From NCBI GenBank assembly GCA_018646825.1, contig JABGUA010000038.1:1-22411 (forward strand): a stretch of 22,411 nucleotides of DNA, in the 5' to 3' direction. Shown here piece after piece: positions 1-8,900 of this stretch. This DNA is from Piscirickettsiaceae bacterium (lineage in GTDB: Bacteria; Pseudomonadota; Gammaproteobacteria; Nitrosococcales; Methylophagaceae). The notes under the pieces are model-generated. The model saw nothing but the letters and a program-made list of their open reading frames with translations, did no database searches and was not told the DNA's origin. Position 1 is the stretch's first letter, and every line of letters starts with the position of its first letter. A program made the position numbers and the translations under genes.

Positions 1-1053
1 AGTAAGAAACAGGCGCTCTCAGCCCAAATAAATGGTTCTGAAACGTTGACTGTAAAGACGGGTAATAATCTTTTACAGACAGCACTCGAAGCAGGCATAG
101 CTTGGCCGCATGATTGTCGAGTAGGCAGCTGCGGTTCATGCAAATGTCGCTTAGTCAAAGGTAAAATTAATCCTTTAGCTGACTTTGCTTATACTTTAGA
201 AGCTGAGGACCTACAAAATAACTACATTCTTGCATGTCAAACGGCACTCAAGACTGATATAGAAGTTGAAGTTGACCTTCTTGCCCCGGGTGAAGGACAA
301 CTTCATTGGGAATCAGAAGCAGTTATTAAGCAGATCCGTGACTTAACATATGACATCAAAGAGCTTGTCATTGAAATTGATGACTCTGCGATCTCATCGA
401 CTGAGCTTTTATACAAAGCGGGTCAGTATGCTGATCTGAAACTACCCCATCTTAGTGAAGGTCGTAGTTATTCATTTGCAACAGCACCAAGCCTTGGTCA
501 GAAAGAGTTCTTGTTCTATATCAGAAAAGTCCCTGGTGGTGAATTTACCGACTGGTTATTTGAGGAAGATCGTACCGGACAAACTATGACCATGAGCGGC
601 CCTTACGGTGTATTTGGTTTGGCTAAAAAGCCTGCCCAAATGACTTGTGTTGCAGGTGGTAGTGGCATGAGTGCTATTGTAAGTGTTCTACAAGATGCAC
701 TTGAATCAGGCAGAATGGCTGATGTTCGTTTCATTTTCGGCGCTCGCACTCAAAAAGATCTATACCTTGGTGAGCTGATTGATCAATTATCATCAGACTG
801 GGTAAGCAAAGGTCTGGGAAGGTTCGAGTACATTCCTTGCCTATCACAAGAGCCAGAAGATAGCTCATGGGAAGGAAATAGAGGCTCTTGTGTAGATTTT
901 ATTAAAGATGCTAGAAAAGCACTTAGGGGTCAAGCTTATCTTTGTGGTCCCCCCGGCATGATCGACGCGTCTATTAGTGTATTCAAGAAAAATGGTATTA
1001 CTAACGATGCAATATTCTTCGATAAATTCCTAGATAAGAGTAATGCACCCTAA
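1..1053 (+). CDS. XylA-like oxygenase reductase (2Fe-2S ferredoxin / FAD / NAD domains), 5' end cut
   Basis: This is a one-chain electron-transfer component that passes electrons from NAD(P)H through FAD and a [2Fe-2S] centre to an oxygenase. The frame is open from base 1, so the start lies upstream; the in-frame TTG at 46 would cut into the ferredoxin domain. Numbering from base 1, the plant-type ferredoxin cysteines are C39, C44, C47 and C79. The FAD-binding RSYS motif is at about 155-158, a glycine-rich nucleotide-binding GGSGMS at about 219-224, and a C-terminal CGPPGM at about 315-320. From memory, the domain order and several motifs (PHDCRVGSCG, GQYAD, PGGEFTDWLF, YLCGPPGM) match the xylene monooxygenase reductase XylA closely. 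The family also serves phenol, alkane and ring-hydroxylating oxygenases. No oxygenase partner lies downstream, so the substrate cannot be told. The reductase assignment is firm; the partner is inference. Confidence 0.88.
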   Translation, partial: SKKQALSAQINGSETLTVKTGNNLLQTALEAGIAWPHDCRVGSCGSCKCRLVKGKINPLADFAYTLEAEDLQNNYILACQTALKTDIEVEVDLLAPGEGQLHWESEAVIKQIRDLTYDIKELVIEIDDSAISSTELLYKAGQYADLKLPHLSEGRSYSFATAPSLGQKEFLFYIRKVPGGEFTDWLFEEDRTGQTMTMSGPYGVFGLAKKPAQMTCVAGGSGMSAIVSVLQDALESGRMADVRFIFGARTQKDLYLGELIDQLSSDWVSKGLGRFEYIPCLSQEPEDSSWEGNRGSCVDFIKDARKALRGQAYLCGPPGMIDASISVFKKNGITNDAIFFDKFLDKSNAP

Positions 1054-1101
1054 TCAATAATTGATAGAGATGGTACCTATGCGTTTGTTATTGGATTGTT
1101 G

Positions 1102-1115
1102 TTCTTGGCCAAGAA
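1102..1115. repeat. 14-bp perfect palindrome between convergent genes
   Basis: TTCTTGGCCAAGAA equals its own reverse complement. It lies between the stop codons of the convergent reductase and fructosamine-kinase genes. It could fold into a 5-bp stem with a GGCC loop. No T-run follows on either strand, so a terminator role is uncertain; a protein-binding dyad is equally possible. Confidence 0.4.
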
Positions 1116-1155
1116 AAGCTTGAAAATGTCATAGTACGAGCGGTATTTAGAGATA

Positions 1156-2040
1156 TTATGTTAGTTCTGCATTGAGTTGGTCGAGCATGTTACTAGCTTG
1201 GCTAAGGTAGCTACCACCAAACAAATTGACGTGATTCAGTATGTGGTAGAGGTTATAGAGCGTTTTTCTGGTTTTATATCCGTCATCAAGCGGATAAGTG
1301 GCATTGTATGCAGCATAGAAATCGGGGCTAAAACCACCAAATAACTCTGTCATGGCGATATCGGTTTCACGGTCGCCATAATAACAAGCGGGATCGTAAA
1401 TAATAGGATTGCCATTAGGATCTGCGGCAGCATTTCCACCCCATAAATCACCATGTAATAGCGCGGGCTTGGCTTGGTAGTCATCGAAAAAATTCGCTAA
1501 TCGTTCAGTTAGTTTATCTCCCTTATCTTGGAGTTGCTGAGCGTAGCCATTTTGCTTTGCAAAGCTTAATTGCTGTTGCAGTCGGTGTTGTTGCCAAAAT
1601 ATTAACCAGTCATGTTGGCGGGGATTATATTGTGGGGTACTACCGATGGTGTTATCACAGTGCCAACCAAAATAAGGCTGTTCTATTTGGTGTAGCTGAG
1701 CCAGCTGTTGACCTAATAAACGACTTGAATTGGTGTTAAAAGGGTTGCAAGGAATATACTCGAGGACTAGATAACTATTTTGGCTCGTTTGGCCAAAACA
1801 GATAACTTTTGGGATACGAATGCATTGGGTGTCAGCCAATTCAGAGAGTCCTTTTGCCTCAGCTTCAAACATCAATTCTCGTTCGGGTGTGTTGAGTTTA
1901 ACGAAATAGGACTGAGTGTCATTATTGAGATGATAAGCAGCATTGATGCCACCACCACTGACGGATGATTGACGGATATTATTAAATGTTTGCCCCGTTA
2001 CTTGTTGAATATGGTTTACGATAATATCGAAGTTGACCAT
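1156..2040 (-). CDS. fructosamine kinase family protein
   Basis: This 294-residue protein is a predicted cytoplasmic ATP-dependent kinase of the FN3K / YniA family (APH-like fold). The family phosphorylates ketoamine adducts formed when sugars react with protein amines, which leads to deglycation. A lysine in YFVKL (K48) is the likely ATP-binding residue. The catalytic loop HGDLWGGN spans 196-203 with D198 as the expected base. DPACYYGDRETD (about 216-227) is the metal-binding segment characteristic of the family. Length is normal and the start is ATG at 2040. The gene is divergent from rpiA, with 94 bp between the starts. A ribose-5-phosphate enzyme next door fits sugar metabolism loosely, but the natural substrate of bacterial members is mostly unknown. 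Confidence 0.88.
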   Translation of the reverse strand: MVNFDIIVNHIQQVTGQTFNNIRQSSVSGGGINAAYHLNNDTQSYFVKLNTPERELMFEAEAKGLSELADTQCIRIPKVICFGQTSQNSYLVLEYIPCNPFNTNSSRLLGQQLAQLHQIEQPYFGWHCDNTIGSTPQYNPRQHDWLIFWQQHRLQQQLSFAKQNGYAQQLQDKGDKLTERLANFFDDYQAKPALLHGDLWGGNAAADPNGNPIIYDPACYYGDRETDIAMTELFGGFSPDFYAAYNATYPLDDGYKTRKTLYNLYHILNHVNLFGGSYLSQASNMLDQLNAELT

Positions 2041-2134
2041 GCTGATATCCTTGATATTGAATTCATTTCAATTGGTGTTCACAATGGGATTGGATAATAC
2101 TGAATTTTGTGGTTTAAGTCTTTAAGGAGAAAAA

Positions 2135-2821
2135 ATGTCGAGCCCATTGAGTGCAAAACAACGCGTGGCACAACATGTAGCAGATCTGATAGAGGACGAT
2201 ATGGTCGTTGGCCTTGGTACAGGTTCTACCGCGAATTATTTTATTGAAGCACTCGCTAAACGCCAACAAGGAGGATTGCGCTGTACGACGGTTGCAAGCT
2301 CAGTTGTGAGTACGATGAAAGCCAAAAGCTTGGGTTTGCCGCAGATAAGTATGGAGCACTTGAGCCATATTGATGTGTATGTCGATGGTGCAGATGAAGT
2401 GACGGATGAGAAGGTTTTATTAAAAGGTCGAGGTTCAGACTTAGTACGTGAAAAGTTGCTGGCGCGCGCTAGCAATGAATTTCATGTTTTAGTTGACCAA
2501 AGTAAGTTAGTTGAACGGATAGGCCAAAACTATCCGATTCCGATCGAAGTGATGCCATTTGCATGGCAAATGGTATTGCATAGCTTGGAAGCTTTGGGTG
2601 GTCGTGGAGAGTTAAGACCTAATGCATCAGGGGATGGTTTAGCTGTAACGTCACATGGCAGTTTGGTACTAGATATGGCCTTTGGACAGATTGATGTTCA
2701 TGCTTTGAACGCGATGCTGAATGCCGTTCCTGGTGTAGTAGAACATGGTATTTTCACTGGTTTGGCGACGGCTATTTTTGTCGCTGATCATAAGGTTGAT
2801 GTGATAGAACAACGACGCTAA
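2135..2821 (+). CDS. rpiA: ribose-5-phosphate isomerase A
   Basis: RpiA interconverts ribose 5-phosphate and ribulose 5-phosphate in the non-oxidative pentose phosphate pathway, in the cytoplasm. The 228 residues are close to the usual length of about 220. The phosphate-binding GLGTGST is at 26-32, DGADE at 84-88 and KGRG at 97-100. The catalytic glutamate is in REKLLA (E106, equivalent to E103 of E. coli). The ATG at 2135 is preceded by AAGGAG at 2124-2129 with 5-nt spacing, which fixes the start. A GATAAT (2093-2098) is a possible -10 element, but no well-spaced -35 is visible. The stop codon lies inside the stem of a hairpin shared with the convergent peroxiredoxin gene. Confidence 0.97.
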   Translation: MSSPLSAKQRVAQHVADLIEDDMVVGLGTGSTANYFIEALAKRQQGGLRCTTVASSVVSTMKAKSLGLPQISMEHLSHIDVYVDGADEVTDEKVLLKGRGSDLVREKLLARASNEFHVLVDQSKLVERIGQNYPIPIEVMPFAWQMVLHSLEALGGRGELRPNASGDGLAVTSHGSLVLDMAFGQIDVHALNAMLNAVPGVVEHGIFTGLATAIFVADHKVDVIEQRR

Positions 2822-2843
2822 GCTGACAAAGATCAGCTTAGCG
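2816..2843. terminator. bidirectional hairpin between rpiA and the peroxiredoxin gene
   Basis: CGCTAAGCTGA (2816-2826) and TCAGCTTAGCG (2833-2843) form a perfect 11-bp stem with a 6-nt loop. The rpiA stop codon is part of the left arm. Downstream bases are AT-rich on the plus strand (AATTCATATT) without a clean T-run. The position between two convergent stop codons argues for a shared terminator. Confidence 0.7.
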
Positions 2844-2859
2844 AATTCATATTGAACTT

Positions 2860-3366
2860 TTACAGTTGTTCTAGAATTGTTTCAGCTTTGGAAACACCAA
2901 ACTCTCCCGACCCTTCAACGCCAATATAGCTGACGATTCCGTCTTCAATAATCATGGCAAAGCGAAAGCAACGAACACCCATGCCGCCCCCGGTTAAATC
3001 GCGGTCTAAGCCTAACGCTTTAGTATAAACTGCGCTACCGTCGGCCATCATTCTAACTTTTCCGCTAGCTTGGTTATCACGGCCCCAAGCTGCCATGACA
3101 AAAGCATCATTAACGGATAAGCACCATATTTCATCAACGCCTTTCGCTTTGATACTGTCTGCATGTTCTACATAGCCGGGTAAATGTTGCGCTGAACAGA
3201 GTGGCGTGAAAGCACCGGGAACTCCGAAGAGTACAATTTTCTTGCCTTTACTCATTGCCAAGACATCTTGTGCTTGTGGGTTCATCGGGCAACCATTAGC
3301 GGGGTCAAATTCGTTGCATTCTGTTAGTTCACCTGCTGGGAGTGTTTGGCCTACTTCGATCGTCAT
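2860..3366 (-). CDS. peroxiredoxin, Prx5 type
   Basis: This 168-residue thiol peroxidase of the AhpC/TSA superfamily reduces hydrogen peroxide or organic peroxides in the cytoplasm. The Prx5 signature PGAFTPLCS (50-58) holds the peroxidatic cysteine C57. A conserved arginine sits in MGVRCFRFA (R132 or R135). Other cysteines occur at 17, 26, 82 and 133; which one, if any, resolves is not obvious. There is no fused glutaredoxin domain, so glutaredoxin or thioredoxin would act in trans. A GGAG lies 8 nt before the ATG at 3366. The gene is convergent with rpiA and divergent from the Gfo/Idh/MocA gene. Confidence 0.94.
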   Translation of the reverse strand: MTIEVGQTLPAGELTECNEFDPANGCPMNPQAQDVLAMSKGKKIVLFGVPGAFTPLCSAQHLPGYVEHADSIKAKGVDEIWCLSVNDAFVMAAWGRDNQASGKVRMMADGSAVYTKALGLDRDLTGGGMGVRCFRFAMIIEDGIVSYIGVEGSGEFGVSKAETILEQL

Positions 3367-3464
3367 TATTGACTCCAGATAGTTGTATTAAAAAAATGGT
3401 TGTTCACTAGCATAGGTGAAAAGTGGTTAGAGATAAACACCATTAATATTGCGGTTTTATTGAA

Positions 3465-3494
3465 TTGAAGTTTATGGGTTTTAATCGGTATGAT
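3465..3494 (+). promoter_or_regulatory. putative sigma70 promoter for the Gfo/Idh/MocA gene
   Basis: TTGAAG (3465-3470) and TATGAT (3489-3494) are separated by 18 bp. The predicted transcript would start about 20 nt before the ATG at 3522, leaving room for the AAGGA ribosome site near 3511. The match is moderate, 4/6 and 5/6. Confidence 0.45.
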
Positions 3495-3521
3495 AGCTGA
3501 AACACTTTTTAAGGATGGGTA

Positions 3522-4535
3522 ATGACTAAACAAACTGTTTTACGTTGGGGTATTTTAGGTGCTGCGCGAGTAAATGAGCGTTTGATGCCTGCGATTGTTG
3601 AAGCTGAGAATGCACAATTGGTGGCGATTGCAAGTCGGCGTCCAGGGGCGGCAGCGGCGGTATTGGCTAAATATGCGCCAAATGAAAAAGGTGTAGAGGC
3701 ATTTGATGATCTTGATTCGGTTTTAAATCATGCGGAGATAGATGCAATTTATTTACCGATGGCAAATGAGGAACATACTGAATGGGCGATTAAAGCTATT
3801 AAACAAGGTAAACATGTTCTGATAGAAAAGCCAATGGCGTTATCGGTTGACGATATAGATGCGATTGCCGCCGCCGCCGCGCAATATAATGTCACGGTGA
3901 TGGAAGGATTTATGTACTGTTTCCATCCCCAGCATGACTTTGTGGCTGAGCTGATTGCATCGGGTGCGATTGGTGATGTTAGAACAGTGAGAACGTGTTT
4001 TTCTTTTCCGATGAAACCCGCACGGATGTATCGGTTAGAACGCGATATTGATAATGGTGGGGGTGCGATGTGGGATATAGGCCCTTATGCAATCCATACT
4101 GCCCGTAAATGGTTTGATGGTTTGCCGAAATCAGTCATGGCGATGGCAAAACTATTAGACAGTGGTGCTGATATTAGTTTGAGCGGTGTTTTGGATTATG
4201 ATGATGGCCGTTATGCTCAGTTTGATATGAGTTTTGAGCGTGCACGCCGTAGTGAGTATGAGATTATAGGTGCTTTAGGTGGCATTAAATGCGATACAGT
4301 TTGGCAGAACCCAGATGATGCACCGGTGATTAATTGGTGGACTGATGCGGGTGAACAGCATCAAGTTGCGTTACCGATAGCTAATCACTTTGTAGAAGAA
4401 ATTCGCCATTTTAGTGATTGCGTTTTGCATGGCCTACAGCCCGCTTTATCGATAAGGGATGCGAAAGAAAACTGTCAGGTTATTACAGCGGCTTTACGCT
4501 CGGTGCAAAATGGCCGGAGAGAAACTATTATTTAG
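3522..4535 (+). CDS. Gfo/Idh/MocA family NAD(P)-dependent oxidoreductase
   Basis: This 337-residue predicted cytoplasmic dehydrogenase resembles the NADP-dependent xylose / dihydrodiol dehydrogenase branch. An N-terminal Rossmann fold opens with GILGAARVN (10-18). EKPMA (102-106) carries the catalytic lysine K103. The second domain contains DIGPYAIH (185-192), typical of the branch and including the active-site histidine position. AAGGAT lies about 5 nt before the ATG at 3522. A run of five GCC triplets (3867-3881) encodes part of an alanine stretch. The substrate cannot be deduced. A dihydrodiol substrate would fit an aromatic degrader, but that is only a guess. The TAG stop overlaps the stop of the convergent arginine-rich ORF. 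Confidence 0.9.
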   Translation: MTKQTVLRWGILGAARVNERLMPAIVEAENAQLVAIASRRPGAAAAVLAKYAPNEKGVEAFDDLDSVLNHAEIDAIYLPMANEEHTEWAIKAIKQGKHVLIEKPMALSVDDIDAIAAAAAQYNVTVMEGFMYCFHPQHDFVAELIASGAIGDVRTVRTCFSFPMKPARMYRLERDIDNGGGAMWDIGPYAIHTARKWFDGLPKSVMAMAKLLDSGADISLSGVLDYDDGRYAQFDMSFERARRSEYEIIGALGGIKCDTVWQNPDDAPVINWWTDAGEQHQVALPIANHFVEEIRHFSDCVLHGLQPALSIRDAKENCQVITAALRSVQNGRRETII

Positions 4536-4759
4536 GCTTTACTGCTAAAAGTCGTCCGCCTGCGATCGTGAGAAACACGACGTTCTATTTGTTGTTTGTC
4601 TTGGGCTGGTTTACGACGAGAAGGGGTACGACGACGTTCAATCGCAAGAATAGGGGGATGCTCTTCTTCTCCCAAGACTTGAAATTTGACAGCTCTATTC
4701 GTCGAGCTACTCGCGGTCGGGGTTGTTGCTGTTAAAAAATCTCTTGGCATGTTGATCAT
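4532..4759 (-). CDS. small arginine-rich hypothetical protein
   Basis: I do not recognise this 75-residue protein. The C-terminal half is rich in arginine pairs, with blocks ERRRTPSRR and ERRVSHDRRR, and the N-terminal half is rich in Thr and Ser. No cysteine, membrane segment or signal peptide is seen. The reading frame uses CGT repeatedly for arginine, as neighbouring genes do, which favours real coding. The start may be ATG 4759 or ATG 4750; neither has a strong ribosome site. The stop codon overlaps the stop of the convergent oxidoreductase by two bases. Upstream is a terminator-like hairpin and a GC-block region that could be a leader. Basic tails of this kind may bind nucleic acid, but that is inference. 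Confidence 0.5.
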   Translation of the reverse strand: MINMPRDFLTATTPTASSSTNRAVKFQVLGEEEHPPILAIERRRTPSRRKPAQDKQQIERRVSHDRRRTTFSSKA

Positions 4760-4797
4760 AATTCTGAACCATTTTGTTTTACACTTAAGTTATCGCC

Positions 4798-4833
4798 AAA
4801 AAAACAAAAAGCTTTAATTTCATGCAATTAAAG
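4798..4833 (-). terminator. hairpin with long T-run on the minus strand
   Basis: Read on the minus strand, an 8-bp AT stem (CTTTAATT / AATTAAAG, plus-strand 4812-4833, 6-nt loop) is followed by five T, one G and seven T (4810 down to 4798). It sits 86 nt past the stop of the radical SAM gene and before the arginine-rich ORF. The stem is AT-rich, so efficiency may be modest, but the T-run is strong. Confidence 0.6.
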
Positions 4834-4852
4834 TTGTTTCGCTATGATTTTA

Positions 4853-4889
4853 CGGGGTTCAGCCCTATAGGAAACGGGACTTTTGTCCC
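4853..4889. other. GC-block segment with alternative hairpins
   Basis: Blocks GGGG (4854-4857), CCC (4863-4865), GGG (4876-4878) and CCC (4887-4889) alternate in otherwise AT-rich non-coding DNA. GGGAC-TTTT-GTCCC (4876-4889) is a perfect 5-bp hairpin. The middle blocks could instead pair with each other, giving mutually exclusive folds. On the minus strand this precedes the T-run hairpin. I recognise no known RNA family. Confidence 0.4.
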
Positions 4890-4919
4890 AAAAATGCCTT
4901 ATTAGCTAGTTGTTAGGCG

Positions 4920-5999
4920 TCAAAATAGATCTATTTGAACAGGATGGGGGCGAAATAGTTCACAGTCGAGGGTGGGGAGTGGTTGAGCCAGCTTATATTT
5001 TTTTCTGGCGAGGCGAAAACGTTGACGAATCATTTCTGCAAAATGGCCTTGGCCAGAGCCGCGATGTTCAAAGCTGGCATCGTTGTGTTTACCTTGCCGC
5101 GTTTGCCTTATCTGCTGAATAACGTGATTTTCTTTATCGGGGTAATGTTTTTGTAGCCACTCTGTGAAGAGGTCAACAAGTTCGAGAGGCAATCTGAGAA
5201 GAATGTAATCGACAGATTGTGCCCCAGACGTTGATATGGCTTTTAGAATCGTCTCCATCTCTGGATCAGTTAAAACGGGAATAACGGGGGCAAGTAAGAT
5301 ATTGACTGGAATATCTGAATTTCTAAGTGTGGTGATAGTTTGTAAACGTCGTTTAGGTGAGCTCGCTCTAGGTTCTAATTGACGGCTCAAGATAGGGTCG
5401 AGGGTTGTAAATGATAGATTGACATGGATCAGACTTCTCTTAGCCATATCAGCGATGATGTCGATATCTCGTTCGACTAAAGCAGATTTTGTGGTAATAG
5501 TGCACGGGTGATTGAGTTCTTGTAATACTAATAAAATGTCACGAGTGATGTGGTAACGACGCTCTATCGGTTGGTAAGGGTCGGTATTGGCGCCTAGAGC
5601 TATGGGTTTACATTGATAGTGTGGTGATAATAATTGCTTTCTTAATGTCTCAGCAGCATCACGTTTTGCCGTGAGTTTAGTTTCAAAATCCAGCCCTGGA
5701 GATAGATCTAAATAAGCGTGTGTGGGTCGGGCAAAACAGTAAATACAACCATGCTCACAACCACGATAGGGATTGATGGATTGTTCAAAAGGGACGTCGG
5801 GTGATTGGTTGTGTGAAATGAGGGTCTTGGGTGTTTCGAAACTGACTTGAGTCTTTTGTGTCCGTTCTACTTGCTCACTGTCTTGATGCCAACCATCGTT
5901 GAATTGCTCACGTTGGTGTTCGCTATAGCGACTATCACGCTGACTGATAGCACCGCGGCCCTTGTTTACCAGGTTATTCGTCGGGTTTTTGGAGGTCAT
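4920..5999 (-). CDS. PA0069-family radical SAM protein
   Basis: This 359-residue radical SAM protein belongs to the spore-photoproduct-lyase-like group (COG1533 type). Its [4Fe-4S] cluster motif CEHGCIYC supplies C81, C85 and C88, directly after NPYRG. An N-terminal KGRGAIS segment and DGWHQD are characteristic of the PA0069 / Rv2578c-like families. The function is not established for the family. Its ATG at 5999 lies inside the 3' end of mfd, with a 26-nt overlap in another frame, so the two are very likely co-transcribed and translationally coupled. The pairing with mfd, and uvrC close by, hints at DNA damage, but this is inference from context. A T-run hairpin follows at 4833-4798. The C-terminal codons overlap a 14-bp palindrome (4923-4936). 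Confidence 0.88.
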   Translation of the reverse strand: MTSKNPTNNLVNKGRGAISQRDSRYSEHQREQFNDGWHQDSEQVERTQKTQVSFETPKTLISHNQSPDVPFEQSINPYRGCEHGCIYCFARPTHAYLDLSPGLDFETKLTAKRDAAETLRKQLLSPHYQCKPIALGANTDPYQPIERRYHITRDILLVLQELNHPCTITTKSALVERDIDIIADMAKRSLIHVNLSFTTLDPILSRQLEPRASSPKRRLQTITTLRNSDIPVNILLAPVIPVLTDPEMETILKAISTSGAQSVDYILLRLPLELVDLFTEWLQKHYPDKENHVIQQIRQTRQGKHNDASFEHRGSGQGHFAEMIRQRFRLARKKYKLAQPLPTLDCELFRPHPVQIDLF

Positions 6000-8900
6000 C
6001 GAGTAGTTGATTGAGAGCGAGTAAGCGATCTTCTGCTTCAGGCATGAATTCAGTAAAGCGTAATTTATCCTGACCGTCGAGCTTGTATTGACTGGCTTTA
6101 GATTGAATAAGTTGAATGATGGTCATGGGTTCGATGTTTGGCTCTTGCTCAAAGATAATGCGACCGCCTTGATCGTACACATCAATTTTCCGAATACCAA
6201 TGGCTTTGGCTTTAAAGCGGAGTTCATGGATGGCAAATAAGGTTTGTACTTGTTCTGGTAAAAGACCAAACCGATCAATCATTTCGACTTGCAGCTCTCT
6301 AAGTGCGTCGTTGTCTGAGGCCGCAGCGATACGTTTATAGAGTACGAGGCGGGTATGGACATCTGGCAGGTAGTCATTTGGGATAAGGGCCGGAACATGA
6401 AGATCAATTTCAATAAAATGGCGGTCGGTCATGGTCAAGCTAGGCTCTTGTCCTGATTTGAGGGCGTTGACTGCACGCTCAAGCAATTCGTTATATAAGC
6501 CAAAGCCAATCTCTTGCATTTGGCCACTTTGGTCGTCACCGAGCAATTCTCCGGCACCACGAATTTCCATATCATGGGTGGCTAGTGTGAAGCCAGCACC
6601 CAAGTCCTCAATTGATTCGATAGCTTCAAGCCGTTTGATGGCATCTTTGGTCATGGCTTTTTGTGGTGGTACGATTAAATAGGCGTAAGCACGATGATGC
6701 GAGCGGCCAACGCGTCCCCGTATTTGATATAACTGGGCAAGTCCTAATTTGTCAGCACGGTCAATAAAGATTGTGTTTGCTGAAGGGATATCTATGCCGG
6801 TTTCTATAATGGTCGTGCAGACTAAAATATTGAACCGTTGATGATAAAAATCCAGCATGACTTGTTCGAGGTCGCGTTCACGCATCTGACCATGGGCAAC
6901 AGCCACTTTTGCTCCGGGGACAATTTGTTCTATCTCACGTGCGATGCGATCAATGTCTTCAACTTTATTGTGTAGGAAGTAGACTTGACCACCGCGTTTT
7001 ATTTCACGCAGCATGCCTTCACGAATGGTGTTTTGATTCCATTCTTGGACGAAAGTCTTAATGGCTAAGCGTCGGGCTGGTGGTGTGGCGATAATAGACA
7101 GATCTCGAATACCCGAAATAGACATATTCAGTGTGCGGGGGATAGGCGTCGCTGTGAGTGTTAAAACATCTATCTCAGCTCGGTATTTTTTGATTTGTTC
7201 TTTTTGTGTTACCCCGAAGCGATGTTCTTCATCAAGGATAAATAAGCCTAATCGCATAGGCTTGATGTCTTGTTGCAAGAGTTTGTGAGTTCCAATGACG
7301 ATATCGGCGGTGCCGTCGGTCATTGCTTGTTTGACAACATCAAGCTGTTTTTTAGAGCGAAAGCGTGACATGACTTCGATGTTGACTGGCCAGTCAGCGA
7401 AGCGATCTTTGAAGTTTTCATAGTGCTGTTGGGCGAGTAGGGTCGTCGGAACTAAGACCAGAACTTGTTTACCGGACTGGGTTGCTAGGAAGGCTGCGCG
7501 CATGGCGACTTCTGTTTTGCCAAAACCAACATCGCCACAAATGAGTCGATCCATTGGTGAGTCGGATGTCATGTCTTTGACGACGGCCTCAATAGCATCA
7601 TGTTGATCGGGCGTGGCCTCAAATGGGAAGGCGGCGGCAAAGCTCGCATATTGCTCGTCAGGTGAGTCTAACGGCGCTTTTTTATAGGCAGCCCGCTGTG
7701 CGTAGATATCGAGCAATTCGGCAGCAACATCACGGACTTTTTCTGCGGCGCGACGTTTGGCTTTTTCCCATTGTCCCGAGCCTAGTTTATGAAGCGGGGC
7801 TAATTCTGGTGCAGCGCCAGAATAGCGACTGATTAGATCGAGGGCTGCGACAGGAACATAGAGCTTGTCATCTTTGGCATATTCTAATGTCACGTACTCG
7901 GTAGTAACGTCACCGATATCGAGCGTTTGGAGGCCGAGGTAACGACCGACACCGTGGTCTTCATGGACAACAGCATCGCCAATGTTGAGCTCCGCTAGAT
8001 TACGAATAACCGCATCTGAATCACGTTTTTTACGACTGCGTCGGCGACGCTGCATGACTTGTTGGCCGAAGAGTTGGGGTTCCGCAATGACAGCTAATTT
8101 GTCATTGCTGAGAATCAAGCCTTGTTCAAGTGGGGCAACAGTAATACACAGTGGACTGTCATCTATTAGAAATTGGTCCCAGCTGGAGAGCGCTTTGGGT
8201 ACGATGCCATTATCGCGAAGTATTTCTAATAGGGTTTCACGTCGACCTGCGGTTTCTGCTGTGATGAGAATACGGCCGTCGAAGTTATCGATAAAGCGCG
8301 TTAAGGCTTCGCAGGTATTGTCTTGTTGTGCTGTCAGGGTCAGTTGTGGTGGTAATGTGGTGGTGTAGTTGTATTTGCCTTCGGCTTGCTCTAGTTCAAA
8401 GGTCTGGCTATGCAAGCGAGGATATTGTTTGAAGGTACTGAACAAGTCTTCGACTGGAAAAAATATCTGGTTGGGCGGCAGTAGTGGTCTTTCAGGATCA
8501 ACGTCATTTTGTTGATAACGTTGATTTATCTCTTGCCAAAAATCGGTTGCAGCCTGATGCGGGTCATTGATATTGAGAATTAATGTGTTGGCGGGTAAAT
8601 AGTTTATTAAGCTGTTGGTTTTTGGCAGGAACAGTGGCAAATAGTATTCGATACCTCCCGGCATATTACCTTCACTGACTTCACGGTAAATTAGACTTTT
8701 TTGTGGGTCACCATCAAATTGTTGTCGGAATTGCTGGCGAAAATACTGAATACTATCGTCACTGACGGGGAATTCACGTGCTGGTAACAGTTCAAGGGTT
8801 TCAAGTGATTCTATTGAACGTTGTGTCTCTGGATCGAATGTTCGAAGGGTATCAATTTCATCGTCGAATAAATCGATACGGTAAGGCAACTTGCTACCCA

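Noticed and set aside
46..48. TTG as the true start of the first gene
   Set aside because: The frame stays open to base 1 and the residues before it fit the start of the ferredoxin domain, so the gene begins outside the window.
3867..3881. (GCC)5 run as a phase-variation tract
   Set aside because: Triplet slippage would not change the reading frame; the run simply encodes alanines.
4418..4735. 105-codon plus-strand frame overlapping the end of the Gfo/Idh/MocA gene
   Set aside because: Its first third is an out-of-frame reading of a clear gene and the protein has no recognisable features; the minus-strand arginine-rich frame explains the rest better.
4912..4919. GTTAGGC resembling an integron attC core site
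   Set aside because: There is no matching inverse core site at the right distance, no integrase and no cassette structure.
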